Shown: piece after piece, positions 15,484 to 24,797 of the stretch | How the letters are laid out: each line of letters starts with the position of its first letter | How positions within the stretch are numbered: position 1 is the stretch's first letter | Assembly: GCF_003024685.1 (NCBI RefSeq) | Contig: NZ_PYLQ01000009.1 | Coordinates: 1-64,000, forward strand | DNA length: 64,000 nt | Reading direction: 5' to 3' | Origin: Faecalibacillus intestinalis | Lineage (GTDB): Bacteria > Bacillota_I > Bacilli_A > Erysipelotrichales > Coprobacillaceae | The notes under the pieces: model-generated | The model's database searches: none | What the model was told of the DNA's origin: nothing | What the model saw: the letters and a program-made list of their open reading frames with translations, nothing else | Position numbers and translations under genes: made by a program

Positions 15484-18481
15484 CCTTACATTATCAGCGT
15501 TTGGACCTTATCCAGATACAATCACAATCGATTTTGAATCATTTCAAGAAGATGGTCTCTTTTTAATTACAGGGCCTACAGGTAGTGGAAAAACGATGAT
15601 TTTTGATGCCATGATCTTTGCCTTATATGGTAAAACAAGTGGTCAAATTAGACAAACGGACAGTTTAAGGTGTGATCATGCCTTAAATGAAATTCCTACT
15701 TTTGTTGAATTTTCATTTTCTTTGCATCAACAAAATTATACAATTAAAAGAAATCCTAAATATTATCTAGAAGGGAAAAAAACACCTAAACAACCTTCAG
15801 CGTTACTTATTTTACCAGATGGCAAAATGGTCGAAGGTATTAAAGAAGTCAATCAAAAAATGATTTCTTTATTAGGGGTCGATGATCAACAATTTAAACA
15901 GATTTGTATGATTGCTCAAGGAGAATTTACAAAATTGATTATGGCTTCAAGTGATGAAAGAGAAAAAGTATTAAGAGAGTTATTTCATAGTGAGACGTAT
16001 CAAAAGTTAGAAGAAAAACTTAAAGTTCATCTAAAAACGTATCAGGATAAATATGATTTATTATTGAATAAAAGGAAAGATTTGATGCAAGAATTACAAG
16101 TTGAAGATCATCAAGAATATTTATCTAAACAAACAAAACTTATCGCAAGTCAACAAAAAGAATATGATGATTTAAAAAAAGATTTAGATCAAAAGAAACA
16201 ACAATTACAACTCTATCGCTTGCAAAATCAACGATTAATACAATTAAAAGATTTAAAACAACAATTTCAAGATTTAAAGAAACAAGAAAATGATTATCAA
16301 AAATTAAATAAAACTGTAGATACTTTAAAAAAAGCACAAGAAACAAATTATTTATATATTTCTTATATTAAACAACAAAAGAAACTTCAAACCTTAAAAT
16401 TAAATCAAGAAGATTTTTTAAAACAATTAAAAAAACTTGAAAAAGATTATCAAGAAAAAAAGGTACAAGCAAATTCTCTTGACTACAAACAACAAACAAA
16501 AGAAAAATTACAAAACCAAATTCAAGAAACGAAACAATTAATCAATCAAATCTATCAATATCAAAATGATTATCAAAACTTACAAACTCTAAAACAACAA
16601 TATAGAATGTTAGATGAAGAACATAAACTCTTTTTAAAAAAGAAAGAAAAATTTGAAAATGGGCTGCAAAGAGATCAAGAAAGAATCCAAAGTGAACAAC
16701 AAGTACAATCTAAATATGAACTGATCAAACAACAATATGTTCGTTTAAACGAACAAAAAGTAAAAGTTCATCAATTGTCGGATTATTATGATCAAATACT
16801 CAAACTTAATGAAAATAAAAGTGATTTACAAGAAGAGTATACAGTTGTTGAAAAACAAGTTGATCATGAAAAAATGCAATATAATCAAATGGAAAAATTG
16901 TATTTTAGAAAACAAGCAGGTATTTTTGCATTACAATTAAAAGAGGATCAACCATGCCCTATTTGTGGCTCTTTACATCATCCTCATCCGGCACAAATTG
17001 AAAAAGAAGATATAACAAAAGAAAAATTAGATCAACAAGCTAAAAAAGTAAAACAACAAGAACATAGGTTACAAGATATCTTACAAAAAATACTCTTATC
17101 TAATCAAAAAAAGGAAATGCTTGTTAAACAAACAAAACAACTTTCAAGTGAACTTAATATTCAAGAAGAGATATCTAAAGAAATCTTTATTAAAGAATTA
17201 GATCATTTATCAAAAGATGAAAAAAGAATGAAAAAAGAACATCTTGAATTACAAGATGAACTTAAATATATTCAAAAGCTTAAAAAGAGTGTGGCTCTTT
17301 CATTGAAAGATATGTCTACTTATGAAAGTAAAGAATTAAAACAAGCACAAAGTCTAGAGAATATTCAAGTACAAATTCATCAATTATCTGGTAAATTAGA
17401 TGATTCACTGCGACAATATGAAATTGGAGAAGTTAATAAAAATTATCAACAAGTTCAAAAAGAATATCGTCAACTTTCATTAGAAATAGAAACTATTCAA
17501 CAGGATTATGAAAAGGTCAAAAATAAATATCTTGAAATAAAAACAAAAATTTCGTCATTGAATCAACAAATTATTCAAGAACAAGAAATATATGATGAAT
17601 TAGATAATAAATATCATACTGCTTTAGATGCATTTATAAATGAAGAAGAATTTTTAAATTTAAAAACACAAATCAATCAAATCAGTATCTTAGAAAAGAA
17701 ATATCAAGATTATTTAATTTCTTTAAAGAGTTTAAATGAACAGATTATTTCATTAGAAAATGAAGTCAAAGATTCAACATATGTTGATTTATCTTCTTTA
17801 AGTGAAACAATTAAAGAAGTAAATCAACAATTGAGAGAAAAAAATGATGATTTAGAAAAATTAAAAATAGATTATTCATTAAAAGAAAAAATGATCAAAG
17901 ATATTCAAAAAATCAATCAACAATTAGAAAAAGATGAAGATACTTATCAAAGATATTTAGATCTTTATAATCTAGCAAGTGGTAAAAATAATGCAAGAGT
18001 GTCGATTGAAAGATATGTACTAGCAACTTATTTTGAAAATATGTTGATTTATGCCAATGTGATCATGAAACAATTGAGTCAAGGAAGATATCAATTATTA
18101 AGGAAAGATGATGCAGGTAAAGGAAGAAGTCAGCAAGGGTTAGAATTAGATGTTTTTGATCAAGAAAGTGGAAATATTAGAAGTATTAAGACACTTTCTG
18201 GTGGGGAATCCTTTAAAGCGGCTTTATCTCTTGCTTTAGGACTTTCAAGAATGGTTCAAGATTATGCTGGAGGAATTGAATTAAATACGCTTTTTATTGA
18301 TGAAGGGTTTGGTTCTCTAGATAGTCAATCATTAGATCAAGCAATGAATTGTTTAATGGAATTGCATCATGAAAATAAATTAATTGGAATCATCTCACAT
18401 GTTAGTGATTTAAAAGATCGTATTGAACGACAACTTGTAGTTGAAAGAAAACAAAAACAAAGTGTGATTCAGATGATCTAA
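15470..18481 (+). CDS. sbcC: exonuclease subunit SbcC (Rad50/SMC-like)
   Basis: About 1003 aa. ATG 15470 is 9 bases from GAGGAGG (15454-15460); a GTG at 15464 and an ATG at 15473 are alternatives. The N-terminal Walker A is GPTGSGKTMIFDA. A very long Gln/Lys/Glu-rich coiled coil is broken near residue 496 by the zinc hook CPIC. The C-terminal half has the ABC signature LSGGESFKAALSLALGLS and Walker B LFIDEGFGSLD. It forms the ATPase arm of SbcCD. Confidence 0.95.
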   Translation: MMPISLTLSAFGPYPDTITIDFESFQEDGLFLITGPTGSGKTMIFDAMIFALYGKTSGQIRQTDSLRCDHALNEIPTFVEFSFSLHQQNYTIKRNPKYYLEGKKTPKQPSALLILPDGKMVEGIKEVNQKMISLLGVDDQQFKQICMIAQGEFTKLIMASSDEREKVLRELFHSETYQKLEEKLKVHLKTYQDKYDLLLNKRKDLMQELQVEDHQEYLSKQTKLIASQQKEYDDLKKDLDQKKQQLQLYRLQNQRLIQLKDLKQQFQDLKKQENDYQKLNKTVDTLKKAQETNYLYISYIKQQKKLQTLKLNQEDFLKQLKKLEKDYQEKKVQANSLDYKQQTKEKLQNQIQETKQLINQIYQYQNDYQNLQTLKQQYRMLDEEHKLFLKKKEKFENGLQRDQERIQSEQQVQSKYELIKQQYVRLNEQKVKVHQLSDYYDQILKLNENKSDLQEEYTVVEKQVDHEKMQYNQMEKLYFRKQAGIFALQLKEDQPCPICGSLHHPHPAQIEKEDITKEKLDQQAKKVKQQEHRLQDILQKILLSNQKKEMLVKQTKQLSSELNIQEEISKEIFIKELDHLSKDEKRMKKEHLELQDELKYIQKLKKSVALSLKDMSTYESKELKQAQSLENIQVQIHQLSGKLDDSLRQYEIGEVNKNYQQVQKEYRQLSLEIETIQQDYEKVKNKYLEIKTKISSLNQQIIQEQEIYDELDNKYHTALDAFINEEEFLNLKTQINQISILEKKYQDYLISLKSLNEQIISLENEVKDSTYVDLSSLSETIKEVNQQLREKNDDLEKLKIDYSLKEKMIKDIQKINQQLEKDEDTYQRYLDLYNLASGKNNARVSIERYVLATYFENMLIYANVIMKQLSQGRYQLLRKDDAGKGRSQQGLELDVFDQESGNIRSIKTLSGGESFKAALSLALGLSRMVQDYAGGIELNTLFIDEGFGSLDSQSLDQAMNCLMELHHENKLIGIISHVSDLKDRIERQLVVERKQKQSVIQMI

Positions 18482-18540
18482 TCTTGCTTGTTTATCATTT
18501 CTATAGTAAAATAGAGGAGCATTTTAGAGGAGGAAAAAAG

Positions 18541-19980
18541 ATGGCAAATAACAAGAAAAATGAAGCTATTACTGCTAGAGATGTTGATTTTGCTAAATGG
18601 TATACAGATGTATGTCGTAAAGCTGAATTAATGGATTATAGTGGTGTGAAAGGGTTTATTATTTATCGCCCTTATGGATATGCTTTATGGGAACAAATTC
18701 AAAATCATATGGATAAAAAATTTAAAGAAACAGGACATGAAAATGTTTATATGCCGATGTTGATCCCTCAATCTTTATTACAAAAAGAAGCTGATCACGT
18801 AGAAGGTTTTGCACCAGAATGTGCCGTTGTTACAAAAGGTGGTTTAAATGAATTAGAAGAAAATTTGATTATTAGACCTACTTCTGAGACATTGTTCTGT
18901 GAACATTATGCAAAAATTGTTAATTCTTATCGTGATTTACCAAAATTATATAATCAATGGTGTTCAGTAGTACGTTGGGAAAAAACAACAAGACCATTTT
19001 TACGTGGATCTGAATTTTTATGGCAAGAAGGGCATACAATTCATGCCAGTGAAGAAGAAGCAAGAAAAGAAACTTTACAAATGTTAGAAATTTATCGCTC
19101 TACTGCACAAGATTTACTTGCAATTCCAATGGTTACTGGACGTAAAACTGAAAGTGAAAAATTTGCAGGGGCTGAAGAAACTTATACAATTGAAGCTTTA
19201 ATGCATGATGGAAAAGCTTTACAATCAGGAACATCTCATTATTTTGGTCAAGGTTTTGCAAAAGCTTTCGATGTTAAATTCTTAAATAAAGATAATAAAC
19301 AAGAATATGTTTATCAAACTTCTTGGGGAGTATCAACACGTTTACTTGGAGCAATCATTATGGTTCATGGAGATGATAATGGACTTGTTTTACCACCAAG
19401 AGTGGCACCAATTCAAGTGATGATCGTTCCAGTTATGCAACATAAAGAAGGTGTTTTAGATAAGGCTTATGAAATTGAAAAACAATTAAAAGCAGCTGGA
19501 CTTCGTGTTAAAGTGGATGCGAGTGATAAAACACCAGGTTATAAATTTGCAGATGCTGAAATGAGAGGAATTCCATTAAGACTTGAAATTGGACCTAAAG
19601 ATATTGAAAAAGGACAATGTGTCTTAGCTAAAAGATTAGATGGTACAAAAGAAACATATGCTTTAAATGAAGAATTACCAAATACAATTCATCAATTATT
19701 AGACCAAATTCATGATGAAATGTATGCAAAAGCATTGAAATTTAGAGATGAAAACATTAGAACTGCGAAAACATATGATGAATTTAAAGAAATCTTAAAT
19801 ACTAAAGCAGGATACATTCGTATGATGTGGTGTGGAGATGAAGCTTGCGAATCTCAAATTAAAGAAGAAACAGGGGCTACATCTAGATGTATCAAAGAAG
19901 ACGAAGAAGCATTTGGTGATGTTTGTCCAATTTGTGGTAAACCAGCTAAAAAAGTTGTTTACTTTGCAAAGGCTTATTAA
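18541..19980 (+). CDS. proS: prolyl-tRNA synthetase, short archaeal/eukaryote-like type
   Basis: A 479-aa class II synthetase. The ATG at 18541 follows TAGAGGAGG; an upstream in-frame start has none. Motif 2 and 3 regions are visible (RWEKTTRPFLRGSEFLWQEG and GVSTRLLGAIIMVHGD). There is no bacterial INS editing insertion between motifs 2 and 3, and the C-terminus has a Cys-rich zinc domain (CGDEACE and CPICG) ending in a terminal Tyr. These are hallmarks of the archaeal/eukaryote-like ProRS seen in some Firmicutes and mycoplasmas. No T-box leader is visible upstream. Confidence 0.95.
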   Translation: MANNKKNEAITARDVDFAKWYTDVCRKAELMDYSGVKGFIIYRPYGYALWEQIQNHMDKKFKETGHENVYMPMLIPQSLLQKEADHVEGFAPECAVVTKGGLNELEENLIIRPTSETLFCEHYAKIVNSYRDLPKLYNQWCSVVRWEKTTRPFLRGSEFLWQEGHTIHASEEEARKETLQMLEIYRSTAQDLLAIPMVTGRKTESEKFAGAEETYTIEALMHDGKALQSGTSHYFGQGFAKAFDVKFLNKDNKQEYVYQTSWGVSTRLLGAIIMVHGDDNGLVLPPRVAPIQVMIVPVMQHKEGVLDKAYEIEKQLKAAGLRVKVDASDKTPGYKFADAEMRGIPLRLEIGPKDIEKGQCVLAKRLDGTKETYALNEELPNTIHQLLDQIHDEMYAKALKFRDENIRTAKTYDEFKEILNTKAGYIRMMWCGDEACESQIKEETGATSRCIKEDEEAFGDVCPICGKPAKKVVYFAKAY

Positions 19981-19991
19981 TTTGTATAAAG

Positions 19992-20018
19992 GAGTAATCG
20001 TTAAGATTGCTCTTTTTT
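19992..20018 (+). terminator. intrinsic terminator after proS
   Basis: GAGTAATC (19992-19999) pairs with GATTGCTC (20005-20012) with one G-T or mismatch position, followed by six T residues. Confidence 0.75.
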
Positions 20019-20095
20019 ATTAAGCTTTTTATAGAGAGAATTTATATAAATGTGTATAATGAATTTGTAAATGTTTGGATAAATAGGTAGAAGTA

Positions 20096-20749
20096 ATGAA
20101 TAAAGAAGAGGCTGTTCAATTAAATAAATTAAAAAGAAAAACAGGCCTATTTTTTATTATAGTGATGGGTATCATGTTTATTTGTTTTAATTCAATTTGA
20201 AGTAAATAAAGAAAAAATAAGTGCAAGTTATACTGCAGAAGATACTGTTCGAAAAATAGAAACACAACTTGGAAGATATTTAGAAAATTCTGAAATGTTT
20301 AAAAATATTATATCTTCAAAACATACAATCAGTGATGAACAGTTTAATCAGCTTGCAAGTTATATAAAAAAATAAAAATATTATTGAAGCATATGAATTA
20401 GCACCTAATGGGATTGTTGAATGCTGAAATTACGATTACTCTTTTAGAAGATATGGGATTAATAGTTGAACGTGTTGAAGATGGGATTCAATGTGTGGCC
20501 AAAATGGAACAAATGCCTGCTAAAGGCTATGATTTGATTTTAATGGATATTCAAATGCCTCATATGGATAGTTATAAGGCAACACAAACTATTCGTCAAT
20601 TGTCAAATAAAGACAAAGCCACGATTCCTATCATTGCTTTAATAGCTAATGCCTTTGAGGAAGATAGAAAAAAGGCGATTGCTCAAGGGATGAATGGACA
20701 TATATCGAAACCAATAGATGAAAAAGTCCTTCTTTCAATTCTTAAATAA
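20096..20749 (+). pseudogene. remnant of a hybrid sensor kinase (N-terminal piece plus receiver domain)
   Basis: Starting at ATG 20096 there is a short frame with a membrane segment (GLFFIIVMGIMFICF) that stops at once. In the next frame a periplasmic-like stretch follows (YTAEDTVRKIETQLGRYLE). The third piece, to 20749, is a response-regulator receiver domain: Asp phosphoacceptor in DLILMDIQMP, Thr/Ala site IIALIANAF and Lys in HISKPID. The histidine kinase and ATPase domains between them are absent. I read this as a decayed hybrid histidine kinase with an internal deletion and frameshifts. The receiver part could still be expressed, but it has no good ribosome site. Confidence 0.75.
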
Positions 20750-20758
20750 CACAATATA

Positions 20759-20794
20759 AAAGAAGTATATATTCGATATATATTTCTTTTTTTA
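20759..20794 (+). terminator. intrinsic terminator before marR
   Basis: AAAGAAGTATATAT (20759-20772) and ATATATATTTCTTT (20776-20789) form a long A/T-rich stem with a T tail. It abuts the marR -35 element. Confidence 0.65.
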
Positions 20795-20840
20795 TTGACA
20801 ATAAATATAAAATATTCTATAGTTGATGTGTCAACTATAG
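20795..20840 (+). promoter_or_regulatory. marR promoter with overlapping palindromic operator
   Basis: A consensus -35 TTGACA (20795-20800) and TATAGT -10 (20818-20823) are spaced 17 bp. A perfect 10-bp inverted repeat, CTATAGTTGA (20817-20826) and TCAACTATAG (20831-20840) with a TGTG centre, covers the -10 and the start site. This is the arrangement of a MarR-type self-repression operator. Confidence 0.85.
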
Positions 20841-20848
20841 GAGGAAAT

Positions 20849-21271
20849 ATGAATTTATCACGCTTAATTTCTATTCTTCATAATCAAAAAAATAGTTATA
20901 TGAATGTCCAACTTAAAGCGTTTGGTTTATCCCATGGACAAGCGATTACTTTAAAAATTATTTATGAAGAAAATAATATCAAACAAGAAGATTTAAATAA
21001 AAGATTACAAATTGATAAAAGTGCAGTTACGAGAATTTTAAAAACATTAGAAGATAAGGGATTTATTATTAAAAAAACAGCAAAAGAGGATAAAAGAAAT
21101 CATGTTTTGTCTTTAACTTCTAAGGGAAAAGAATTATATCCTAAAATTAAAGATGTCATTAAAGAGACAACAGAGATGATGATTAAAGATATTGATCAAA
21201 ATGAGCTTATTCTTTTAGAAGAACTTTTATTAAAAATGAAAATGAATTTGGAGGATACGTATGAAAAATGA
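20849..21271 (+). CDS. MarR-family transcriptional regulator
   Basis: A 140-aa winged-helix protein. The ATG at 20849 follows AGGAGGA and lies nine bases from the operator; the longer frame starts inside the promoter and is rejected. The wing and recognition helix are clear (NKRLQIDKSAVTRILKTLEDKG and KEDKRNHVLSLTSKGK). It overlaps the MATE efflux gene by 11 bases, so the two form one operon. It most likely represses itself and the pump until a ligand is bound. Confidence 0.92.
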   Translation: MNLSRLISILHNQKNSYMNVQLKAFGLSHGQAITLKIIYEENNIKQEDLNKRLQIDKSAVTRILKTLEDKGFIIKKTAKEDKRNHVLSLTSKGKELYPKIKDVIKETTEMMIKDIDQNELILLEELLLKMKMNLEDTYEK

Positions 21272-22598
21272 TGATAAGATGGGGACTAAAAATATATTAC
21301 CTTTATTAGTAGAATTTTCAATTCCAGCTATTATCGGAATGCTTGTTAATGCAATTTATAATATCGTTGATCGTATGTTTATTGGAAATGCTCCAAAATT
21401 GGGGTCAATTGGTTTAGCAGGAATTAGTATTTGTTATCCTGTAACTCTTGTTTTAATGGCCATTTCTTTAATGATTGGAATGGGTGGAGCCACTCGTTTT
21501 TCAATAGCGTTAGGACAAGGTAAAAAGGAAGAAGCTGGAAAGTATATGGGAAATGGTCTAACTTTAACAATTATTTTAGGCCTAGTCTTTATGATTTTAG
21601 GAAATGTTTTTTTAGCACCAATGTTACGTTTATTAGGTGCTTCAAAAACTGTTTTGCCTTATGCTGAAAATTATTTAAGTATTATTTTATATGGTGCTGT
21701 TTTTCAATGTATTGCAATGGCAGGAAATAATTTTTCTAGAGCTCAAGGAAATCCTAAAAATGCCATGATTTCACAATTGATCGGAGCAGGGTTTAATATT
21801 TTATTTGACTATATTTTAATTTGTATTTTCCATATGGGAATGAAAGGAGCTGCTTTTGCAACAATTGGTGGTCAATTATTAAGTGCTTTATGGCAACTTG
21901 CTTTCTTATTTGGTAAACGTACGATTATTTCTTTAAATATTTCATTACTTAAATTAAAATTAAGTGTTTCTAAACAGATTATTCAAACAGGAATACCAGC
22001 TTTTTTAATGCAAATCTCTAATAGTGTTTTAAATATTATTTTGAATGCGTCTCTTGTTAAATATGGTGGAGATTTAGCGTTAAGTGCTATTGGTATTGTT
22101 ACAAGCATTCAAACACTTATTTTGATGCCAATTACTGGTTTGATGCAAGGTCAACAACCATTGATTTCATATAATTATGGTGCTTTAAAAATGGATCGTG
22201 TTAAAGAAACATTAAAATACGCAATTATAGGTGCTACAATGATTGCTTTGATTGGTTTTATCGCAGTACAATTTTTTACAAAAAGTATTGTCTATATGTT
22301 TAATGATGAAGCAGATGTTGTAAAATTATGTAGCCATGCTTTACATATTTGGTTTATGTGTTTACCGGTTATTGGTGCACAAGTAATGTGTGCAAACTAT
22401 TTTCAAGCGATTGGTAAGATAAAAATATCAAGTGTTTTAAATTTATTGAGACAAATTATTATTTTAATTCCTTGTATCATAATTTTTTCATCGATTATAG
22501 GTTTAGATGGTATTTTTATAGCTGTCCCTGTTGCGGATCTATCAGCGTTTATTATTACTGTTTTATTATTAAAAAATGCCTTAAAAAAAGAAGCCTGA
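21261..22598 (+). CDS. MATE-family multidrug/cation efflux transporter
   Basis: A 445-aa membrane protein with about twelve hydrophobic helices in two repeated halves, as in MATE antiporters (NorM/DinF/MepA type). The first helices contain PLLVEFSIPAIIGMLVNAIYNIVDRMFIG, a typical MATE opening. It starts inside the marR gene, so it is translated from the MarR-controlled transcript. The MarR-MATE pairing parallels MepR-MepA. The substrate cannot be told from sequence. Confidence 0.93.
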   Translation: MKNDDKMGTKNILPLLVEFSIPAIIGMLVNAIYNIVDRMFIGNAPKLGSIGLAGISICYPVTLVLMAISLMIGMGGATRFSIALGQGKKEEAGKYMGNGLTLTIILGLVFMILGNVFLAPMLRLLGASKTVLPYAENYLSIILYGAVFQCIAMAGNNFSRAQGNPKNAMISQLIGAGFNILFDYILICIFHMGMKGAAFATIGGQLLSALWQLAFLFGKRTIISLNISLLKLKLSVSKQIIQTGIPAFLMQISNSVLNIILNASLVKYGGDLALSAIGIVTSIQTLILMPITGLMQGQQPLISYNYGALKMDRVKETLKYAIIGATMIALIGFIAVQFFTKSIVYMFNDEADVVKLCSHALHIWFMCLPVIGAQVMCANYFQAIGKIKISSVLNLLRQIIILIPCIIIFSSIIGLDGIFIAVPVADLSAFIITVLLLKNALKKEA

Positions 22599-22608
22599 GC
22601 TTCTTTTT
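22584..22608. terminator. bidirectional terminator between the MATE and cyclophilin genes
   Basis: AAAAAGAAGC and GCTTCTTTTT flank a CTGA loop and overlap the MATE stop. Both strands have a T run after the stem, which fits the two convergent genes. Confidence 0.75.
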
Positions 22609-22610
22609 AA

Positions 22611-23219
22611 TTATATCTTTTTACAACGAATTGATTCAATAACAGGTTGATTTTCTTTTTTTACAGTTCCATTATTATCTTCTACTTTTACATCTTTACA
22701 AATTTGATCAACAATGTCCATGCCTTCATAAACATAACCAAAAACAGCATATTGACCATCCAAATAAGTAGAATCACTTTGAACAATAAAGAATTGTGAA
22801 GAAGCACTATCATTATCTTGACTTCTTGCCATAGAAAGAGCTCCACGTGTATGACTTAAAGGATTTTTTACCCCATTATCTGAAAATTCTCCCTTAATTG
22901 TTTCTTTACTTCCACCAGTGCCATCTCCTTTAGGATCTCCACCTTGAATCATGAAACCATCAATAATACGATGAAAAGTTAAATCATCATAAAATTTTTC
23001 TTTACTTAACTTTACAAAGTTTGTTACTGTAATTGGTGCTGTATCAGCATCAATTTCAGCATAAATTGTTCCATAATCTTTAACTTTAATTTCAACTTGA
23101 TAATTTCCTGATAAAGTTTTTGTTTTTTTAGTTGCTTTTTCTGTTGTTGTTTTAGAAGAACATCCAGCAATGGAAACAACAGTCATTAAAACTAAAAGTA
23201 CTTTTAGCATTTTTTTCAT
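22611..23219 (-). CDS. cyclophilin-type peptidyl-prolyl isomerase lipoprotein
   Basis: A 202-aa protein with a lipoprotein signal (VLLVLMTVVSIAGC, lipobox ending at Cys 20) followed by a Lys/Thr-rich linker and a cyclophilin domain. Conserved catalytic segments are FHRIIDGFMIQGGDP (Arg and Phe/Gln of the active site), GALSMAR and SQFFI. It would sit outside the membrane and help fold exported proteins. The gene stands alone between a bidirectional terminator and a divergent kinase gene. Confidence 0.93.
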   Translation of the reverse strand: MKKMLKVLLVLMTVVSIAGCSSKTTTEKATKKTKTLSGNYQVEIKVKDYGTIYAEIDADTAPITVTNFVKLSKEKFYDDLTFHRIIDGFMIQGGDPKGDGTGGSKETIKGEFSDNGVKNPLSHTRGALSMARSQDNDSASSQFFIVQSDSTYLDGQYAVFGYVYEGMDIVDQICKDVKVEDNNGTVKKENQPVIESIRCKKI

Positions 23220-23318
23220 TCATTTCACCTCTTTCAATATTATAACAAATATGAATTATGAAAAAAAGATACTCAATAAGACTTGATTGTGCTAAAATAC
23301 ATGAAAGAGGTTTTAAAG

Positions 23319-24137
23319 ATGAGAGAAAAAAGAATTGTATTAGTAAATGATGTAACAGGATTATCAAGATGTTCAGTAGCCTGTCAATTGCCAATTATTT
23401 CAGCTATGGGAATTGAAACAGCTTTTGTACCAACAGCAATTTTATCTATCAATACATACCATAAAGATTTCTTTTTTGATGATTATACATCAAAGATGAA
23501 TGATTATATTGAAACATATAAAAAAATGAATATTGATTTTGATGGAATATGCAGTGGCTTTTTAGGATCTGCGAAACAAATAGAAATAGTAAAAGAATTT
23601 TTTAAAGATTTTAAAACAGAAAAAAACTTTATTTTAGTAGATCCAGTCATGGGTGATCATGGAAAACTTTATCCGACTTATACGCGAGAAATGCAAGAAA
23701 AAATGAGAGAACTCATGCCTTATGCGGCAATTGTTACACCTAATTTAACAGAATTGTGTGCTTTGATTGATGAAGCTTATCATGAAACAAGCAATGAGCA
23801 AGAACTTAAACGCATGTGTGAAAAATTAAGTCAAATGGGTCCAAAAATGATTGTAGTAACGGGTATTTCTATTGGTCATCAAATTTTAAATTTTGTTTAT
23901 AACCATGGAAAAGTTGAAAAAATCTATGCAAAACGTATTGGAGAAGATCGTAGTGGCACAGGAGATGTTATTTCTGCAGTAATTGCAGGAAGCTATTTGA
24001 AAGAGCAAAATTTTTTAGAAGCTGTTAAAAAATCAACAGATTTTGCTTCTAAATGCATTCAACATTCTGTAGATATTGATGCTCATCCACATATGGGATT
24101 ATGTTTTGAACCATTATTAAAAGAATTGGGGGATTAA
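23319..24137 (+). CDS. pyridoxamine/pyridoxal kinase-like protein (PfkB/ribokinase superfamily)
   Basis: About 272 aa. ATG 23319 lies 8 bases after AGAGG and is preferred to an upstream ATG at 23283. It begins VLVNDVTGLSRCSVACQLPIISAMGIETAFVPTAILS, the pattern of PdxY-type kinases. It has a late GEDRSGTGDVISAVIAG segment that supplies the catalytic Asp and anion hole. It would phosphorylate a B6 vitamer or a related alcohol. TAAAAT with an upstream TG forms an extended -10 promoter about 20 bases before the start. The radical SAM gene follows one base after its stop. Confidence 0.85.
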   Translation: MREKRIVLVNDVTGLSRCSVACQLPIISAMGIETAFVPTAILSINTYHKDFFFDDYTSKMNDYIETYKKMNIDFDGICSGFLGSAKQIEIVKEFFKDFKTEKNFILVDPVMGDHGKLYPTYTREMQEKMRELMPYAAIVTPNLTELCALIDEAYHETSNEQELKRMCEKLSQMGPKMIVVTGISIGHQILNFVYNHGKVEKIYAKRIGEDRSGTGDVISAVIAGSYLKEQNFLEAVKKSTDFASKCIQHSVDIDAHPHMGLCFEPLLKELGD

Positions 24138-24138
24138 G

Positions 24139-24783
24139 ATGATATTATATACATTATATGAAAATAGTTATATTGATATTGCACATTTAGAAAGTACTAA
24201 AGGGATTACATGTTATGTTAATTCGACAAATCGTTGTACATGTTCATGTACATTTTGTTTAAGACAAACAAAGGAAATGATTGAAAATAATTCTTTATGG
24301 TTAAAAGAAGAACCAACGGTTGATGAAATTATTCAAGAATTTGAAAAATATGATTTAAATGATTTTAAAGAAGTTGTTTTTTGTGGTTTTGGTGAACCAC
24401 TTATAAGACATGATGATTTAATGAAAGTTGCTAAGTATTTAAAAGAAAGAAGACCCGATCTACCTACAAGAGTGAATACCAATGGGTTATCTTCTTTATA
24501 TAATAAAAGAGATATTACGCCTGAATTTAAAGGATTGTTAGATACTGTTTCTATTAGTTTAAATACAAGTAATAAAGAAGATTATTTAAAACTTACAAGA
24601 AGCCAATATGGAATTGATTCATTTGATGAATTATTAGATTTTGCTAAAAAATGTAAAGCCTATGTGCCTCATGTTGTTTTAACGATTGTTGATACAACAA
24701 TTCCTGAAAAAGATGTAGAAATTTGTAAACAGATTGCTCAAAATATTGGGGTAACTTTAAGAATAAGACCATTTGAAGATTAG
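24139..24783 (+). CDS. radical SAM protein of the TatD-linked type
   Basis: A 214-aa protein with a CxxxCxxC iron-sulfur motif (C-TCS-C-TF-C, about residues 33-40) close to the start, as in the compact radical SAM proteins usually encoded next to TatD nucleases. Further motifs are VVFCGFGEPLIR (SAM-binding GGE-like) and TRVNTNGL. No tatD gene is adjacent here; the neighbours are a B6-type kinase and a phosphatase. The reaction is unknown. Confidence 0.82.
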   Translation: MILYTLYENSYIDIAHLESTKGITCYVNSTNRCTCSCTFCLRQTKEMIENNSLWLKEEPTVDEIIQEFEKYDLNDFKEVVFCGFGEPLIRHDDLMKVAKYLKERRPDLPTRVNTNGLSSLYNKRDITPEFKGLLDTVSISLNTSNKEDYLKLTRSQYGIDSFDELLDFAKKCKAYVPHVVLTIVDTTIPEKDVEICKQIAQNIGVTLRIRPFED

Positions 24784-24797
24784 TGAGGAAAGAAAAA

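Noticed and set aside
18482-18540. T-box leader for proS
   Set aside because: The gap is too short and there is no conserved T-box sequence or terminator/antiterminator pair.
18484-18541. An upstream in-frame start for proS that would add 19 residues
   Set aside because: The TAGAGGAGG ribosome site lies inside the extension, just before the ATG at 18541.
24139-24783. A tatD gene expected beside the radical SAM gene
   Set aside because: No TatD nuclease motifs were found in the neighbouring genes; the family name alone suggests the link.
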